The notes: a model not told the origin generated them from the letters alone. 64,000 nt of DNA from Pelobacter sp. UBA6093 (GCA_002435955.1 DIWZ01000040.1:124732-188731), one strand, 5' to 3'; counted from the stretch's first letter, positions 1 through 9,261 are shown. Made by a program: numbers and translations.

Positions 1-297
1 ACCGACTACCAAGCCAAGCGGGACCTGCTCTATGAACATCTTACCGCCCTTGGCTTCCGGATGGTAAAACCCCAGGGGGGCTTTTATCTGTTTCCCGAAT
101 CGCCCCTTGAGGACGATGTCGTCTTCGCCCGCATGACCCAGGAGCACCGGGTGCTGGTGGTACCCGGGCAGGGTTTCGGCGCTCCAGGCTTTTTCCGTAT
201 CGCCTATTGCGTGCCGATGGAAATGATTACAGCTAGCCTGCCTGCCTGGGAAAAGATCGCCAGAGATGCCGGTTTGTCCTGCCCTGCAACCCTATAG
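1..297 (+). CDS. Class I/II aminotransferase, C-terminal part (5' end outside window)
   Basis: The reading frame is open from base 1, so only the last 98 residues are visible. They form the small C-terminal domain of a PLP-dependent class I/II aminotransferase: a PQGGFYLFP segment is followed by the PGQGFGAPGFFRIAY signature, whose arginine normally binds the substrate carboxylate. Aspartate or a related amino acid is the likely substrate by family, but the PLP lysine and most of the active site lie upstream, so substrate is not assigned. Two terminators follow before the converging peptidase gene. Confidence 0.85.
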   Translation, partial: TDYQAKRDLLYEHLTALGFRMVKPQGGFYLFPESPLEDDVVFARMTQEHRVLVVPGQGFGAPGFFRIAYCVPMEMITASLPAWEKIARDAGLSCPATL

Positions 298-340
298 ACC
301 CAAAAAAGCCCCAAGGCCCCCTCCCCCATTCGGGGTCCTG

Positions 341-387
341 GGAACCTGTCAGACTATGCGGGTCGAAGCGACAGGCTCCTTGTTTTT
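341..387 (+). terminator. Rho-independent terminator after the aminotransferase
   Basis: CCTGTC pairs with GACAGG about 20 bases later, the stem being extended by flanking GGA/TCC, and a T-rich tail (TTGTTTTT) follows on the plus strand. It sits just after the aminotransferase stop. Confidence 0.55.
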
Positions 388-416
388 CCCAATTTCCCAA
401 GAGACCATTGCCAAAT

Positions 417-457
417 AAAAAAAGTCTGGTTGCTTTTCAGCAGCCAGACTCTTTTTA
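417..457. terminator. Bidirectional terminator between convergent genes
   Basis: An 11-bp stem (AGTCTGGTTGC with GCAGCCAGACT, one G-U pair) has a six-base loop, an A-run on the left and a T-run on the right. It can therefore stop transcripts from both the aminotransferase (plus) and the M23 peptidase (minus). Confidence 0.85.
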
Positions 458-542
458 AATCAACGAGTCTCAGGGTTGTTTGGTGAATCAGATACCCTGC
501 TCATGTTTTGTCTCAGCCGGAAACAGGCTGAAAAGCGACGTA

Positions 543-1856
543 TCAGTTAAGGGCGGTTCCAGCCTCGGAATCATTCTCGGTTGCAGCAAGGCGCGTGGCC
601 GATGACGGTTCCCCCTCAAGGCGGGCGATGAGGGGCGAAATGGAGTTTTTGAATTCAGCCATATTGGCTTTGGACACCGGCTCAACCGAGACACTTTTAA
701 GCTTGGCCGGGTTGATGGGCCTGCCGCCCTTGTACATGCGGAAGCAAAGGTGAGGGCCGGTGGCCAGACCAGTGCTTCCGACAAAGCCGATGGCCTGGCC
801 CTGGGATACCCGCTTGCCCGATTTCATGTTTTTGGCAAAACGGCTCATGTGCAGATAAAGACTCTCCATCCCGTTGTTGTGCTTCAATTTAATAAAATTA
901 CCGTTGTATTTGGTGAACCCGATCTTGCTGATGGTTCCGTTACCAATGGCCATGATCGGGGTACCGGTCGGGGCAGCATAATCAATCGCCGGATGGGCTT
1001 TCCATGTTTTGGTAATGGGGTGGAAGCGACGCAGCGAAAAGCCTGAGGATATACGGCTGAAGGACACTGGTGCCCGAAGGAAGGCTTTGCGCAAACCTTT
1101 ACCATTTTCGTCGAAATAGGCTGCTCGTTGGTCGCCATCTTTGTATAGAAACGCTTGAAAGGTTTCACCCTGATTCGTGAACTGTGCAGCCAGAATCTTG
1201 CCGTAGCCGGCTGGAGAGCCATCCCGATAACGTTTTTCCACCAAGACCTTAAAACTGTCCCCCGGGTGGATATCGCGAATAAAGTCGATGTCCCAGGCAA
1301 AGATGTCGGCCAGGTTGATGGCTAAAACTTCGTTCTCACCGTGGCTGATCACCGCGTCAAACAGATTGGCCAGGATGGTAGCGCTGACCACTTCTTCCCG
1401 TACAGAATAAGGAATGGGCTTGCGATCCACTTCAAAGCCTTGCTCATTCTGTCGTATGATGAGTTGGTCATCACTATCGATATCGTATTCCAGACTTTCG
1501 AAGGCACCATCAAGCAGGGACAATCGGTAGCCTTGCCCGGCACTCAGCTTGGAAAGAGGGAAAACCTCTTTACATTCCTGATTGAGGTTGTGAATTTCCT
1601 GGGGCGTAAAGATGTGTCCCAACAGGGAGGTGATTGTGTCGCCAGGGAGGATGACGGCACGCACTACTTCACGCCGAATTTTGGGTTCTGCCTGCACGTC
1701 GGCCGATCCGCTGACATTCTCTTTATCCGCGAGGAAAAAAACTTGCCAAAACAAGGCTCCGACAGCAGCAAGCATAAGCAGCGGGAAAATAAATCGGCGT
1801 TTAGGTCGTCCATTCTTCAGCCGCAGGGTGCGCGACCTCCTGAAATCATAATTCAT
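543..1856 (-). CDS. M23 family cell-wall endopeptidase, membrane anchored
   Basis: This 437-residue protein has an arginine-rich start, one membrane segment (about residues 20-45), a periplasmic N-terminal region resembling MepM/Csd3-type proteins (residues 60-250) and a C-terminal LytM/M23 zinc peptidase domain (residues 265-395). It should cut peptidoglycan cross-links in the periplasm. Visible catalytic residues are H288 and D292 (HPAID), H336 (LYLHM) and H369; the usual second histidine of the HxH motif is cysteine C371 (HLCF). I chose the ATG at 1856, preceded by GAGGAACGATT, because the longer frame to 2048 merely reads through a dispersed repeat. Confidence 0.87.
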   Translation of the reverse strand: MNYDFRRSRTLRLKNGRPKRRFIFPLLMLAAVGALFWQVFFLADKENVSGSADVQAEPKIRREVVRAVILPGDTITSLLGHIFTPQEIHNLNQECKEVFPLSKLSAGQGYRLSLLDGAFESLEYDIDSDDQLIIRQNEQGFEVDRKPIPYSVREEVVSATILANLFDAVISHGENEVLAINLADIFAWDIDFIRDIHPGDSFKVLVEKRYRDGSPAGYGKILAAQFTNQGETFQAFLYKDGDQRAAYFDENGKGLRKAFLRAPVSFSRISSGFSLRRFHPITKTWKAHPAIDYAAPTGTPIMAIGNGTISKIGFTKYNGNFIKLKHNNGMESLYLHMSRFAKNMKSGKRVSQGQAIGFVGSTGLATGPHLCFRMYKGGRPINPAKLKSVSVEPVSKANMAEFKNSISPLIARLEGEPSSATRLAATENDSEAGTALN

Positions 1857-1920
1857 AATCGTTCCTCGATCGGTATGTATAAAATACGGCAGGGGGCAGA
1901 TCGCGGCCTTAATTTGTTTG

Positions 1921-2091
1921 CATCCGGAAGCGGCCCTTTTCCCCAATCTCTGCGTCAATCCGCACGCTTGCGTGATGCGGCGTAGACATCTACGCCTTCT
2001 GCAAGCGCTTGATTTCCTTGACCTTGGGAAAAATTGCTCGTTTCCCATGTGAAAACTACACCGTGTTCATCCATAGTTTCCGGATGGACAC
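1921..2091. repeat. Dispersed repeat, copy A (166 bp between inverted ends)
   Basis: The element runs from CATCCGGAAGC (1921-1931) to GTTTCCGGATG (2076-2086), which are near-perfect inverted ends, 10 of 11 matching. Its right end carries a hairpin at 2063-2091 (GTGTTCATCC with GGATGGACAC). Nearly the same sequence, inverted, recurs at 10548-10789; partial copies occur at 42241-42289 and 59827-59860. It encodes nothing recognisable and lies just upstream of the peptidase start. It behaves like a MITE or a REP-type element; no clear target duplication is seen. Confidence 0.8.
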
Positions 2092-2461
2092 TAGTTTCAT
2101 CGACATATAGGCGGCCAATACTAACAATATTTGAATCTGTTTGTCCAGTAGCTGTCTCGAAGATCGCAATGATTGAGGGCGTCGCAAAAAGTCAGCGCTG
2201 CTGTGTTGCAAGCTCGACCTACCATATGTATGCATTCACCCCTGATTTACCACTACGCCTTGTAGATCGAGATATTAGCAGACAAAGCAAATCCCGCCAA
2301 CCTGTTTTAGATTGGAGGGATCTTATCTCATGGGATCATTTACAATCGATTAACGTATTTCCCAGGGATTCATCTTACGGCATTTTTGAACCGATCCATG
2401 GGTCATCACTCAAAACCTGAGCGCGAGGTGACGGGTATTGGCATCATACCCCCCTCACCCT
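2092..2461. other. Intergenic stretch, looks like degraded sequence
   Basis: About 370 bases between repeat copy A and the thioredoxin-like gene look less GC-rich than their surroundings. No credible gene is present: the open frame at 2034-2420 has no database-like features, no ribosome site and starts inside the repeat. Around 2175-2280 there is a segment reading, on the minus strand, into CTTTTTGCGACGCCCTC, the sort of end seen on dispersed intergenic repeats in related genomes, but only one copy lies in this window. I see no promoter or RNA that I can support. Confidence 0.4.
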
Positions 2462-3013
2462 TCACTCTCGCCATTTGATGGAACATCCCATGGATGGCGA
2501 CTGACCTTCAAGCGGTGGTGCGTCATGCACCAGTGCTTCCATGGCCTCCCTTAATTCCTGCCGCGTGACACCCTCTTCAGTCTTCCAGTTGTCATCGATG
2601 CGCCCGTGGTATACGAGACGTCCTGCCTGATCAAACAGGTAGGGGTCCGGGGTGCATTGCGCAGCAAAATCGCGTGCTACCTGTTGCGTATCGTCAACGA
2701 GGTAGGGAAACTTCAACTTCAGTTCGGCGGCCTTCTGTTTCATCGCCAAAGGAGCATCTTCCGGATAATCGGGGTGGATATTGCTGTTGATGGCGACCGT
2801 AGCGATGCCACGTGACTTGAATTCTTCGGCCAGTCGCACCAGTCTGGGCCATTGGGCACCAGCATAGGGACAATGATTACAGGTGAAGACCACCAAAAGA
2901 CCCTTACTGCCAAATAGTGCATCACTGTCAAAAACACGCCCATCAGGGTCTTTGAGTTGAAATGACGGCATCTTGCTGCCAAGGGGCATATCCTGCGAGT
3001 AGACCAGGGTCAT
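2462..3013 (-). CDS. Thioredoxin-fold (AhpC/TSA-like) protein with CNHC motif
   Basis: The 183-residue protein is a single thioredoxin/peroxiredoxin-fold domain. The redox motif CNHC lies at residues 45-48 (FTCNHCPY), the form typical of a family of stand-alone cytoplasmic thioredoxin-like proteins annotated as AhpC/TSA or redoxin. No signal peptide is visible, so a cytoplasmic thiol-disulfide or peroxide role is likely; the substrate is unknown. GGAGG sits seven bases before the ATG. It stands alone, transcribed in the same direction as recJ upstream. Confidence 0.8.
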   Translation of the reverse strand: MTLVYSQDMPLGSKMPSFQLKDPDGRVFDSDALFGSKGLLVVFTCNHCPYAGAQWPRLVRLAEEFKSRGIATVAINSNIHPDYPEDAPLAMKQKAAELKLKFPYLVDDTQQVARDFAAQCTPDPYLFDQAGRLVYHGRIDDNWKTEEGVTRQELREAMEALVHDAPPLEGQSPSMGCSIKWRE

Positions 3014-3126
3014 AACCGCACCTCCGTGACCAGGAAAGGAACCGATGCTTTAAAGAATAGCCTACCGTGGGGGAAATTTTTCCAGAAAATTGCCGAAGGG
3101 CAACACACGGATCGCCAGATGCGTTG

Positions 3127-4851
3127 TCAGATGGAGGTAACAGGCCGGATATCCCGCACCTGCAGCTGCACGGATGCCTGCCCGCGCCACTCGTTGCGTT
3201 GAGGGGTAAAAAGAATATCCTGCGGCCCTCTCAGACGATTTTTCAGCTCGCCCAGGCCAAATGCGATACAGGGCAGAGAGTGTGCACCCTGACAGACCAG
3301 AAACCGCAGGTGATTCCCACCAACCAGTTGAATACCCTGCACATGAACCCCGCGGGCCAGATACACCGGCTGCGGATTTCCAGGGCCGAAAGGGGCTAAA
3401 CGATTCAATTCGTCAATATTATCGAGATCGAGCTCCTCGATAAAAACCTCACCATCGTGAAACTGGCGAGGCAGCAGGTCCTCCTGTTGCAGGCGTTGCC
3501 GCGCAATGTCTTCAAACTGTCGGGTAAATTCCTCCACCCTTCGGGCATCGATGGTCAGCCCCGCTGCATACTCGTGACCGCCGAACCCCTGCAAGCAGGC
3601 CCGACAATCCTGCATAGCCCGGTAGAGGTGCAATCCCTTGATCGATCGCCCGGAACCTTTTCCCACACCATCATGCAAAGCGATAAGTATCGTTGGCCGG
3701 TGGTACTTTTCCACCAGGCGACTGGCAACGATGCCGATAACACCAGGGTGCCAGCGGTCATCGGCGAGTACGATACTGTGCGTGGCTCCGGCAGACTGCT
3801 GTAGCCAGCGTTCATCCGCCTGCTCAAGGGTCTGCTGCTCAAGGGTCTGACGATCGCGATTGACCCTGTCCAGCAGTTCGGCAACGGGCATCGCCTTGGC
3901 AACCTCTGGCTCCAGCAACAATTCGACACCGATGGCGGCGTTTTCAAGACGGCCGGCGGCATTGATCCTCGGTGCAAGTCTGAAGCCCACCGTTCCGCAG
4001 GTTACCTTTTCAACCCCGGACACCTTCTTGAGCGCCTGCAACCCGGCTCGACCGGAATGGGACAGCAGCTCCAGTCCTGCCTTGGTAAGAACCCGATTGA
4101 GGCCTTTAAGAGGCACGATGTCAGCGATGGTTCCCAACGCGACAAGGTCCAGACCAAAACGCAGATCAGGTTCAGGGAGATGGCTGCGGTAACCGAGCTC
4201 ACGCAAATGTTTCCTTAAGGCAACCAGCAACATGAATACCACCCCGACCCCGGCAAGGCTTTTAAAGGGAAAGGGGCAATCGGTTCGGGAGGGATTCAGA
4301 ATAGCCAGAGCCTCGGGGAGCACATCCGGCGGCTGATGATGATCGGTAATAATCAGATCGAGTCCCAACTCCCCTGCCCTTTTCGCCTGGAGGTGGGCGG
4401 AGATGCCGCAGTCGACGGTGACCACCAGTGCCGATCCATTGGCCGCACAGGATTCCAGTGCCGACATGCAAACCCCATAGCCATCCCTCAGACGCAACGG
4501 AATGGAATAATCAACCCGGGCCCCGAAGGACCGCAGGGTTTCCACCAGCAAAGCCGTACCCGTTACCCCGTCGACATCGTAATCGCCGTGGACTGAAATC
4601 CCCTCACCCTCGCACACTGCCCGCGCCAGACGCGCAACCGCCTTGCCCATATCCGCCATGAGATAGGGGTCAGGCATACTCGACAGCCGAGCTTGCAAAA
4701 AAGAGTGAATCTCCTCAATGGAATCGAGATCACGCCTGCGCAACGACTCTGATGCGAGACGGGAAATCCCCAGTGAGCGCTGCAGGTCTTCGCTATCGAT
4801 CAGGTTACTGGCTGGTCGCTCCAGCCAGAGTTTTTGGGAGTGCTCGGTCAT
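3127..4851 (-). CDS. recJ: Single-stranded-DNA exonuclease RecJ
   Basis: The protein is 574 residues, the usual length for RecJ, a 5'-3' exonuclease acting on single-stranded DNA in mismatch repair and RecF-type recombination. The DHH domain shows HGDYDVDGVTG (residues 88-98), VDCGISA and TDHHQPP, the acidic and histidine residues that bind the metal. The DHHA1 and OB-type regions follow, including GGHEYAAGLT. It lies downstream of secF in the same orientation but a terminator at 4887-4916 separates them. Confidence 0.95.
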   Translation of the reverse strand: MTEHSQKLWLERPASNLIDSEDLQRSLGISRLASESLRRRDLDSIEEIHSFLQARLSSMPDPYLMADMGKAVARLARAVCEGEGISVHGDYDVDGVTGTALLVETLRSFGARVDYSIPLRLRDGYGVCMSALESCAANGSALVVTVDCGISAHLQAKRAGELGLDLIITDHHQPPDVLPEALAILNPSRTDCPFPFKSLAGVGVVFMLLVALRKHLRELGYRSHLPEPDLRFGLDLVALGTIADIVPLKGLNRVLTKAGLELLSHSGRAGLQALKKVSGVEKVTCGTVGFRLAPRINAAGRLENAAIGVELLLEPEVAKAMPVAELLDRVNRDRQTLEQQTLEQADERWLQQSAGATHSIVLADDRWHPGVIGIVASRLVEKYHRPTILIALHDGVGKGSGRSIKGLHLYRAMQDCRACLQGFGGHEYAAGLTIDARRVEEFTRQFEDIARQRLQQEDLLPRQFHDGEVFIEELDLDNIDELNRLAPFGPGNPQPVYLARGVHVQGIQLVGGNHLRFLVCQGAHSLPCIAFGLGELKNRLRGPQDILFTPQRNEWRGQASVQLQVRDIRPVTSI

Positions 4852-4886
4852 AATGCCTCAGGCAGCTCGTCGCCTGCCGAAAATGT

Positions 4887-4916
4887 AAAAGGGCCGAGAG
4901 GGTATCCCCCCGGCCC
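4887..4916 (-). terminator. Terminator after secF
   Basis: On the minus strand GGGCCG pairs with CGGCCC around a G/C-rich interior and is followed by TTTTACATTTT. It separates the secD-secF unit from recJ. Confidence 0.65.
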
Positions 4917-4946
4917 ACTCCGAACCTACAGGAACAAATCCCGTAA

Positions 4947-5873
4947 TCAGGTTGCCTTTTCGGCCCCGGCATGGCGCCGTCTTTTTAAATCATCCCATAA
5001 CAAGAGAATGGGGCTGGCGACAAAAATCGAGGAATATGTACCCACCCCAATCCCGATCAACAATGCGAAAGCGAAATTATGTATCACTCCGCCACCGAAC
5101 AGGAACAATGCCAGAACCACAAGCAGTGTCGTGCCGGAAGTGAGAATGGTACGTGACATGGTTTCATTGATACTGGAGTTAATAATGGCCGGAAACTCTT
5201 CCTTGCTTTTTGTGCCGGAATTTTCGCGAATACGATCATAAACAATGATCGTATCGTTCAACGAATAACCGACAATAGCCAAAAATGCCGCTATGATCGG
5301 CAGATCGATCTCCTTGTTAAACAAAGAGAAGACGCCGAGCGTGATAAGGACGTCGTGCGCAAGGGCAACGATGGCCCCGACCGCAAATCTGAATTCAAAA
5401 CGTATGGTGATATAGATCAGCACGCCGACCATGGCAAAGACGATGGCCATCAGCCCCTTTTTGCGCAGGTCCTTACCGACCTGCGGCCCGACCATCTCCA
5501 CCCGGCGGATTTCAACTGCACCTTCGCCGTAAGATGCTTGCAGATGCGTTCCGACCTGCTGCGCCACCCCTTCCAGTTCCGAACTGGTCTCCTGCGCACG
5601 CAACAGAAATTCCTGGGAACCTTCCTCAAACTTCTGAACCAGCAACCCCTTCAACTCCAGGCCTTTAAGGGCCTTTTTAATCTCCGCGGCATTGGTGGCC
5701 TCGGCAAACTTGACCTGGATCAGTGTTCCGCCGGAAAAATCGATGCCGTATTTGGGACCGCCCTTGGCGATCAGGGAAACCATGCCGACCAGAATCAGCA
5801 GCAGAGAGAAGATCAGCGCCAGTTTGCGCCGACCAACAAAATTAATATTGATATCATGCTTGATGATCTCCAT
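4947..5873 (-). CDS. secF: Protein translocase subunit SecF
   Basis: SecF is the smaller partner of SecD in the proton-driven complex that helps SecYEG pull proteins into the periplasm. The 308-residue protein has the first membrane segment at about residues 15-35, the periplasmic loop, and five further segments. The RND-family motifs IDFSGGTLIQV (residues 45-55) and GYSLNDTIIVYDRIRE are intact. It begins nine bases after secD ends, so the two are surely co-transcribed. Confidence 0.96.
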   Translation of the reverse strand: MEIIKHDININFVGRRKLALIFSLLLILVGMVSLIAKGGPKYGIDFSGGTLIQVKFAEATNAAEIKKALKGLELKGLLVQKFEEGSQEFLLRAQETSSELEGVAQQVGTHLQASYGEGAVEIRRVEMVGPQVGKDLRKKGLMAIVFAMVGVLIYITIRFEFRFAVGAIVALAHDVLITLGVFSLFNKEIDLPIIAAFLAIVGYSLNDTIIVYDRIRENSGTKSKEEFPAIINSSINETMSRTILTSGTTLLVVLALFLFGGGVIHNFAFALLIGIGVGTYSSIFVASPILLLWDDLKRRRHAGAEKAT

Positions 5874-5882
5874 GCCGCCCCC

Positions 5883-7484
5883 CTAGATGCTCAGTCGCTT
5901 GACCTGGTACCGTTCCAGGAAAAAATCGAAAATAACCCGCGAAACGAAAATTGCCGTAAAGAGCGAAGCCACGATCCCGACGCACAGGGTCACAGCGAAG
6001 CCTTTAACCGGCCCGGTGCCAAATTGAAACAGTACCAAAGCTGCAATAAGGGTGGTGATGTTCGCATCCAAAATGGTCGAAAGAGCCTTGCTGTAGCCTG
6101 CCTCGAGGGCATTGCGGGCCGTCTTGCCGAGGCGCAATTCTTCGCGAATCCGTTCAAAGATAAGCACATTGGCATCGACCGCCATACCCATAGTGAGAAC
6201 GATACCGCCGATACCAGGCAGCGTGAGGCTGGCCTTGAACAGGGTCAACATGGCCATGATGAATAACAGATTGAGTACCAGGGCAAGATTGGCGACCAGG
6301 CCGGCCAGATTGTAATAAAGCCCCATGACCAGTACCAACGCAATGCTGCCGATGATCACCGACCAGATGCCGCGGTGGATGGAGTCAAGCCCGAGGGACG
6401 GTCCAACGGTGCGGTTCTCCAGAATCGTGACCGGTGCCGGCAACGATCCGGCCCGCAGCACGATGGCCAGGTCGGTGGCCTCCTGTTCATCGAAGGAACC
6501 GGAAATCTGGGCACTGCCGCCGGAAATCCGCTCCCGAATAACCGGTGCGGAATAAATCGTGTCGTCAAGCACGATGGCCATACGCTTGCCGACATTCGAG
6601 GCCGTAATCTGATCGAAACGTTTGGCGCCAACAGCATTGAAATCGATGGACACGTAAGGTTCGTTGAAACGGGGATCGATGCGCACCTGGGCATCGGATA
6701 CCAGGTCCCCGGTGAGTACGGTTTTATCGTAAACCACCAGCGGAATCTGGGTAACGACGCCGGTACGCCTATCGACCTGTCGTTCAGAAAGCAAACGGGT
6801 TCCCGGGGGCAGGACGCCTTTGGTGGCGGCCTGGAGATCGACGTTTTCCGCAACCATCTTGAATTCGAGCAGAGCCGTCTTTCCAAGCAGGGCCACGGCA
6901 CGCTTTGGATCCTTGACTCCAGGCAGTTGAATCAGGATACGGTCACTGCCCTGGCGCTGCAGAACGGTTTCACTGACACCAAACTGGTCGATACGGTTGC
7001 GCAGTGTTTCAAGCGCTTGCTTGACGGCATTATCCTTGATGGAGTCCACCGCACCGTCGGAATACCGAAAATGCTTTTCGATGTAACCACCACGGGTTTC
7101 CAGGGTCAAAGGCTCGAGATCGCGATAGCCCCCCTCCCCCATAAACGCATCGACCTGACTGGCTGCCTCGTCATCGTAAACGACGATCACCAGTCGGTCA
7201 TTGCCCGTGCGAGAGACTTGCTTGAAAATAATATCTTTCCCCCTGAGTTCGGTTTCCACTTGGTCGACGATGCCGTCGACCCGGCTTTCAACCGCCTTGT
7301 CAACCTCCACCCCCAGCACCAGGTGCATACCGCCTTGAAGGTCAAGGCCGAGATGCAGAGGATCAAAACTCTTTTTAAGCCAGTTAGGAGTATGATCGGG
7401 AAACATAGTCGGCATTAAAGCCAACAAAGACAAGGCGAGGCAGAACAGGACAACCCCCCCCCGCAGCTTGATGCTCTTGGACAT
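5883..7484 (-). CDS. secD: Protein translocase subunit SecD
   Basis: SecD is the large SecDF subunit: 533 residues with an N-terminal membrane segment, the HLGLDLQGGMHLVLGV motif near residue 45, a large periplasmic region, and five C-terminal membrane segments containing GMAVDANVLIFERIREE. It works with SecF and YajC to drive late steps of export. Codons 8-11 contain a run of nine Gs (7454-7462), unusual so close to the start of an essential gene. AGGAG lies twelve bases before the ATG, a rather long gap. Confidence 0.96.
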   Translation of the reverse strand: MSKSIKLRGGVVLFCLALSLLALMPTMFPDHTPNWLKKSFDPLHLGLDLQGGMHLVLGVEVDKAVESRVDGIVDQVETELRGKDIIFKQVSRTGNDRLVIVVYDDEAASQVDAFMGEGGYRDLEPLTLETRGGYIEKHFRYSDGAVDSIKDNAVKQALETLRNRIDQFGVSETVLQRQGSDRILIQLPGVKDPKRAVALLGKTALLEFKMVAENVDLQAATKGVLPPGTRLLSERQVDRRTGVVTQIPLVVYDKTVLTGDLVSDAQVRIDPRFNEPYVSIDFNAVGAKRFDQITASNVGKRMAIVLDDTIYSAPVIRERISGGSAQISGSFDEQEATDLAIVLRAGSLPAPVTILENRTVGPSLGLDSIHRGIWSVIIGSIALVLVMGLYYNLAGLVANLALVLNLLFIMAMLTLFKASLTLPGIGGIVLTMGMAVDANVLIFERIREELRLGKTARNALEAGYSKALSTILDANITTLIAALVLFQFGTGPVKGFAVTLCVGIVASLFTAIFVSRVIFDFFLERYQVKRLSI

Positions 7485-7709
7485 GGCTGTTCACTACTCC
7501 TTTCACAATCAATGGCAGTGCGCCCGCCCAGTTCCTCGCATTCGAGAAATTCGTGCCGGCAGGGCAGCCCTCAAACGTTTCAATAGCATCTGGCATCCGC
7601 CAGCACACTGAATAAGAAGGCTTTTCACCTGACCGCCTGCCATGGCGACAGGAACCGATGCAGGGGAAAACCTTCCCGGAGTTCCATAGGCAATAAAAAC
7701 CGAAGAACG

Positions 7710-8021
7710 TTAGCTCTGTTCGACACTTACGATAGAGGAGCGATTGATCTTGATCTTGACACCCGTAGCTATTTCCAGGGATACGATATTTTCCTGCACG
7801 CTGGCAACCTTGCCATGCATGCCTCCGGCAGTAATCACCTGGTCCCCAACCTTGAGTCCATCCACCAGTTGTTTATGCTCTTTGGCGCGCTTTTGCTGAG
7901 GGCGAATCAGCAAAAAATAAAAGATACCGAACATCAGCGCCAGCATGATGACCGTTCCGTAGGGGTTGCCTTCACCGCCGGGGGGCGACGCCATGGCATG
8001 AGCTTCGGAAATCCAAAACAT
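7710..8021 (-). CDS. yajC: Preprotein translocase accessory protein YajC
   Basis: This is a 103-residue YajC: one membrane segment (about residues 22-40, ending in FFLLIRPQQKR), then a small SH3-like cytoplasmic domain with GDQVITAGGMHGKV. YajC associates with SecDF. AAGGAG lies six bases before the ATG. The order tgt-yajC-secD-secF is the conserved bacterial arrangement; 225 bases separate yajC from secD, with no gene seen in the gap. Confidence 0.94.
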   Translation of the reverse strand: MFWISEAHAMASPPGGEGNPYGTVIMLALMFGIFYFLLIRPQQKRAKEHKQLVDGLKVGDQVITAGGMHGKVASVQENIVSLEIATGVKIKINRSSIVSVEQS

Positions 8022-8111
8022 AAACAGCTCCTTTTAAGATTGGTTTTTGATCTTTGAGTTATGGTTTATGAGCAGCGTACCACAAAAAGCGGCGCCAGGC
8101 TTTCGCCTTTT

Positions 8112-9251
8112 TCAGACAGAAAAATCTTCAGCATTCCTGCGTTGGTAAAAATCCGAACGGAATGCGCTGAAACGTTCCTGTTCAATGGCAACGCGCGCCT
8201 GAGCCATCAAATCGAGATAATAGTGAAGATTATGCCGGGTGTTAAGCATCGAGGCCAGAATCTCGTTACTTTGATACAGGTGCCGCAGATAAGCACGACT
8301 GTAATTGCGGCACACATAACATGTGCAATCGGGATCGATGGGGTTGTCGTCATCGGCATAACGAGCCTGCTTGATAGTCATTTTGCCGAAGGAGGTAAAC
8401 AAGGTGCCGTTGCGGGCGTTGCGCGTTGGCATGACACAGTCGAACATGTCGACGCCGCGAGCTATACCTTCGATAAGGTTTTCCGGCGTCCCAACCCCCA
8501 TGACATAACGCGGGCGGTCACGCGGCAGTAACGGCAGGGTGACATCCATCATCTCATACATGCGCTCGGCCTCTTCACCGACCGACAACCCCCCGAGAGC
8601 GTAACCGTCAAAGCCGATATCCATAAGCCCCTCGGCGCTCTGACGACGCAAATCCGGATACATTCCGCCTTGCACGATACCGAACAGAGCCGATCCATCC
8701 TGCGCGCTGCGAGCCATTTTGGAACGTTCGGCCCACCGCATGGAGAGAGCGGTGGAGTCGGCGACATACGTACGCGTGGATGGATAGGGAATGCACTCGT
8801 CAAAGACCATGATGATATCCGCACCCAGGGCTTCCTGAACGGCAATAGAGATTTCAGGCGTAAGAACCTGATGTGAGCCGTCCAGGTGCGACTGAAAACG
8901 CACCCCCTGCTCGGAGATCTTACGTAACTGCCCCAGGCTGAAAACCTGAAAACCGCCACTGTCGGTAAGAATCGGTCCTTCCCAGTGCATGAAGCGATGC
9001 AGACCTCCAAGGCGCTTCACACGTTCATGGCCCGGGCGCAAAAACAGATGATAGGTGTTGGCCAGAATAATCTGGGCGCCTTCCGTCTTGAGTTCTTCAG
9101 GCAGAATGGCCTTGACGGTACCCTGGGTACCAACTGGCATGAACACGGGGGTTTCGACCACGCCGCGACGGGTCGTCATCCGCCCTCGGCGGGCCCGGCT
9201 ATCCTTATCCTGCTTTAACAGTTCAAACCTGAAATCGGTCACAGAACACAC
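8112..9251 (-). CDS. tgt: Queuine tRNA-ribosyltransferase (TGT)
   Basis: TGT exchanges guanine-34 of GUN-anticodon tRNAs for the queuosine precursor preQ1. The 379-residue protein has the TDSGGFQVFS motif that carries a catalytic aspartate, FDCVMPTRNARNG holding the nucleophilic aspartate and base-recognition segment, and the zinc site CTCYVCRNYSRAYLRH. The start is not ATG: GTG at 9251 or GTG at 9242, both near a GGAGAG site, are possible. It follows queA, which acts next in the pathway, by ten bases. Confidence 0.96.
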   Translation of the reverse strand: MCSVTDFRFELLKQDKDSRARRGRMTTRRGVVETPVFMPVGTQGTVKAILPEELKTEGAQIILANTYHLFLRPGHERVKRLGGLHRFMHWEGPILTDSGGFQVFSLGQLRKISEQGVRFQSHLDGSHQVLTPEISIAVQEALGADIIMVFDECIPYPSTRTYVADSTALSMRWAERSKMARSAQDGSALFGIVQGGMYPDLRRQSAEGLMDIGFDGYALGGLSVGEEAERMYEMMDVTLPLLPRDRPRYVMGVGTPENLIEGIARGVDMFDCVMPTRNARNGTLFTSFGKMTIKQARYADDDNPIDPDCTCYVCRNYSRAYLRHLYQSNEILASMLNTRHNLHYYLDLMAQARVAIEQERFSAFRSDFYQRRNAEDFSV

Positions 9252-9261
9252 ACTCTCCGGT

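Noticed and set aside
1857..2048. N-terminal extension of the M23 peptidase
   Set aside because: The extra 64 residues are translated repeat DNA, arginine-rich, and follow no ribosome site; the ATG at 1856 has one.
2034..2420. A 128-codon plus-strand open frame in the gap before the thioredoxin-like gene
   Set aside because: It begins inside the dispersed repeat, is rich in serine and has no ribosome site or recognisable domain.
6375..7418. A 347-codon frame antisense to secD
   Set aside because: secD is unambiguous here; the opposite frame has no family features.
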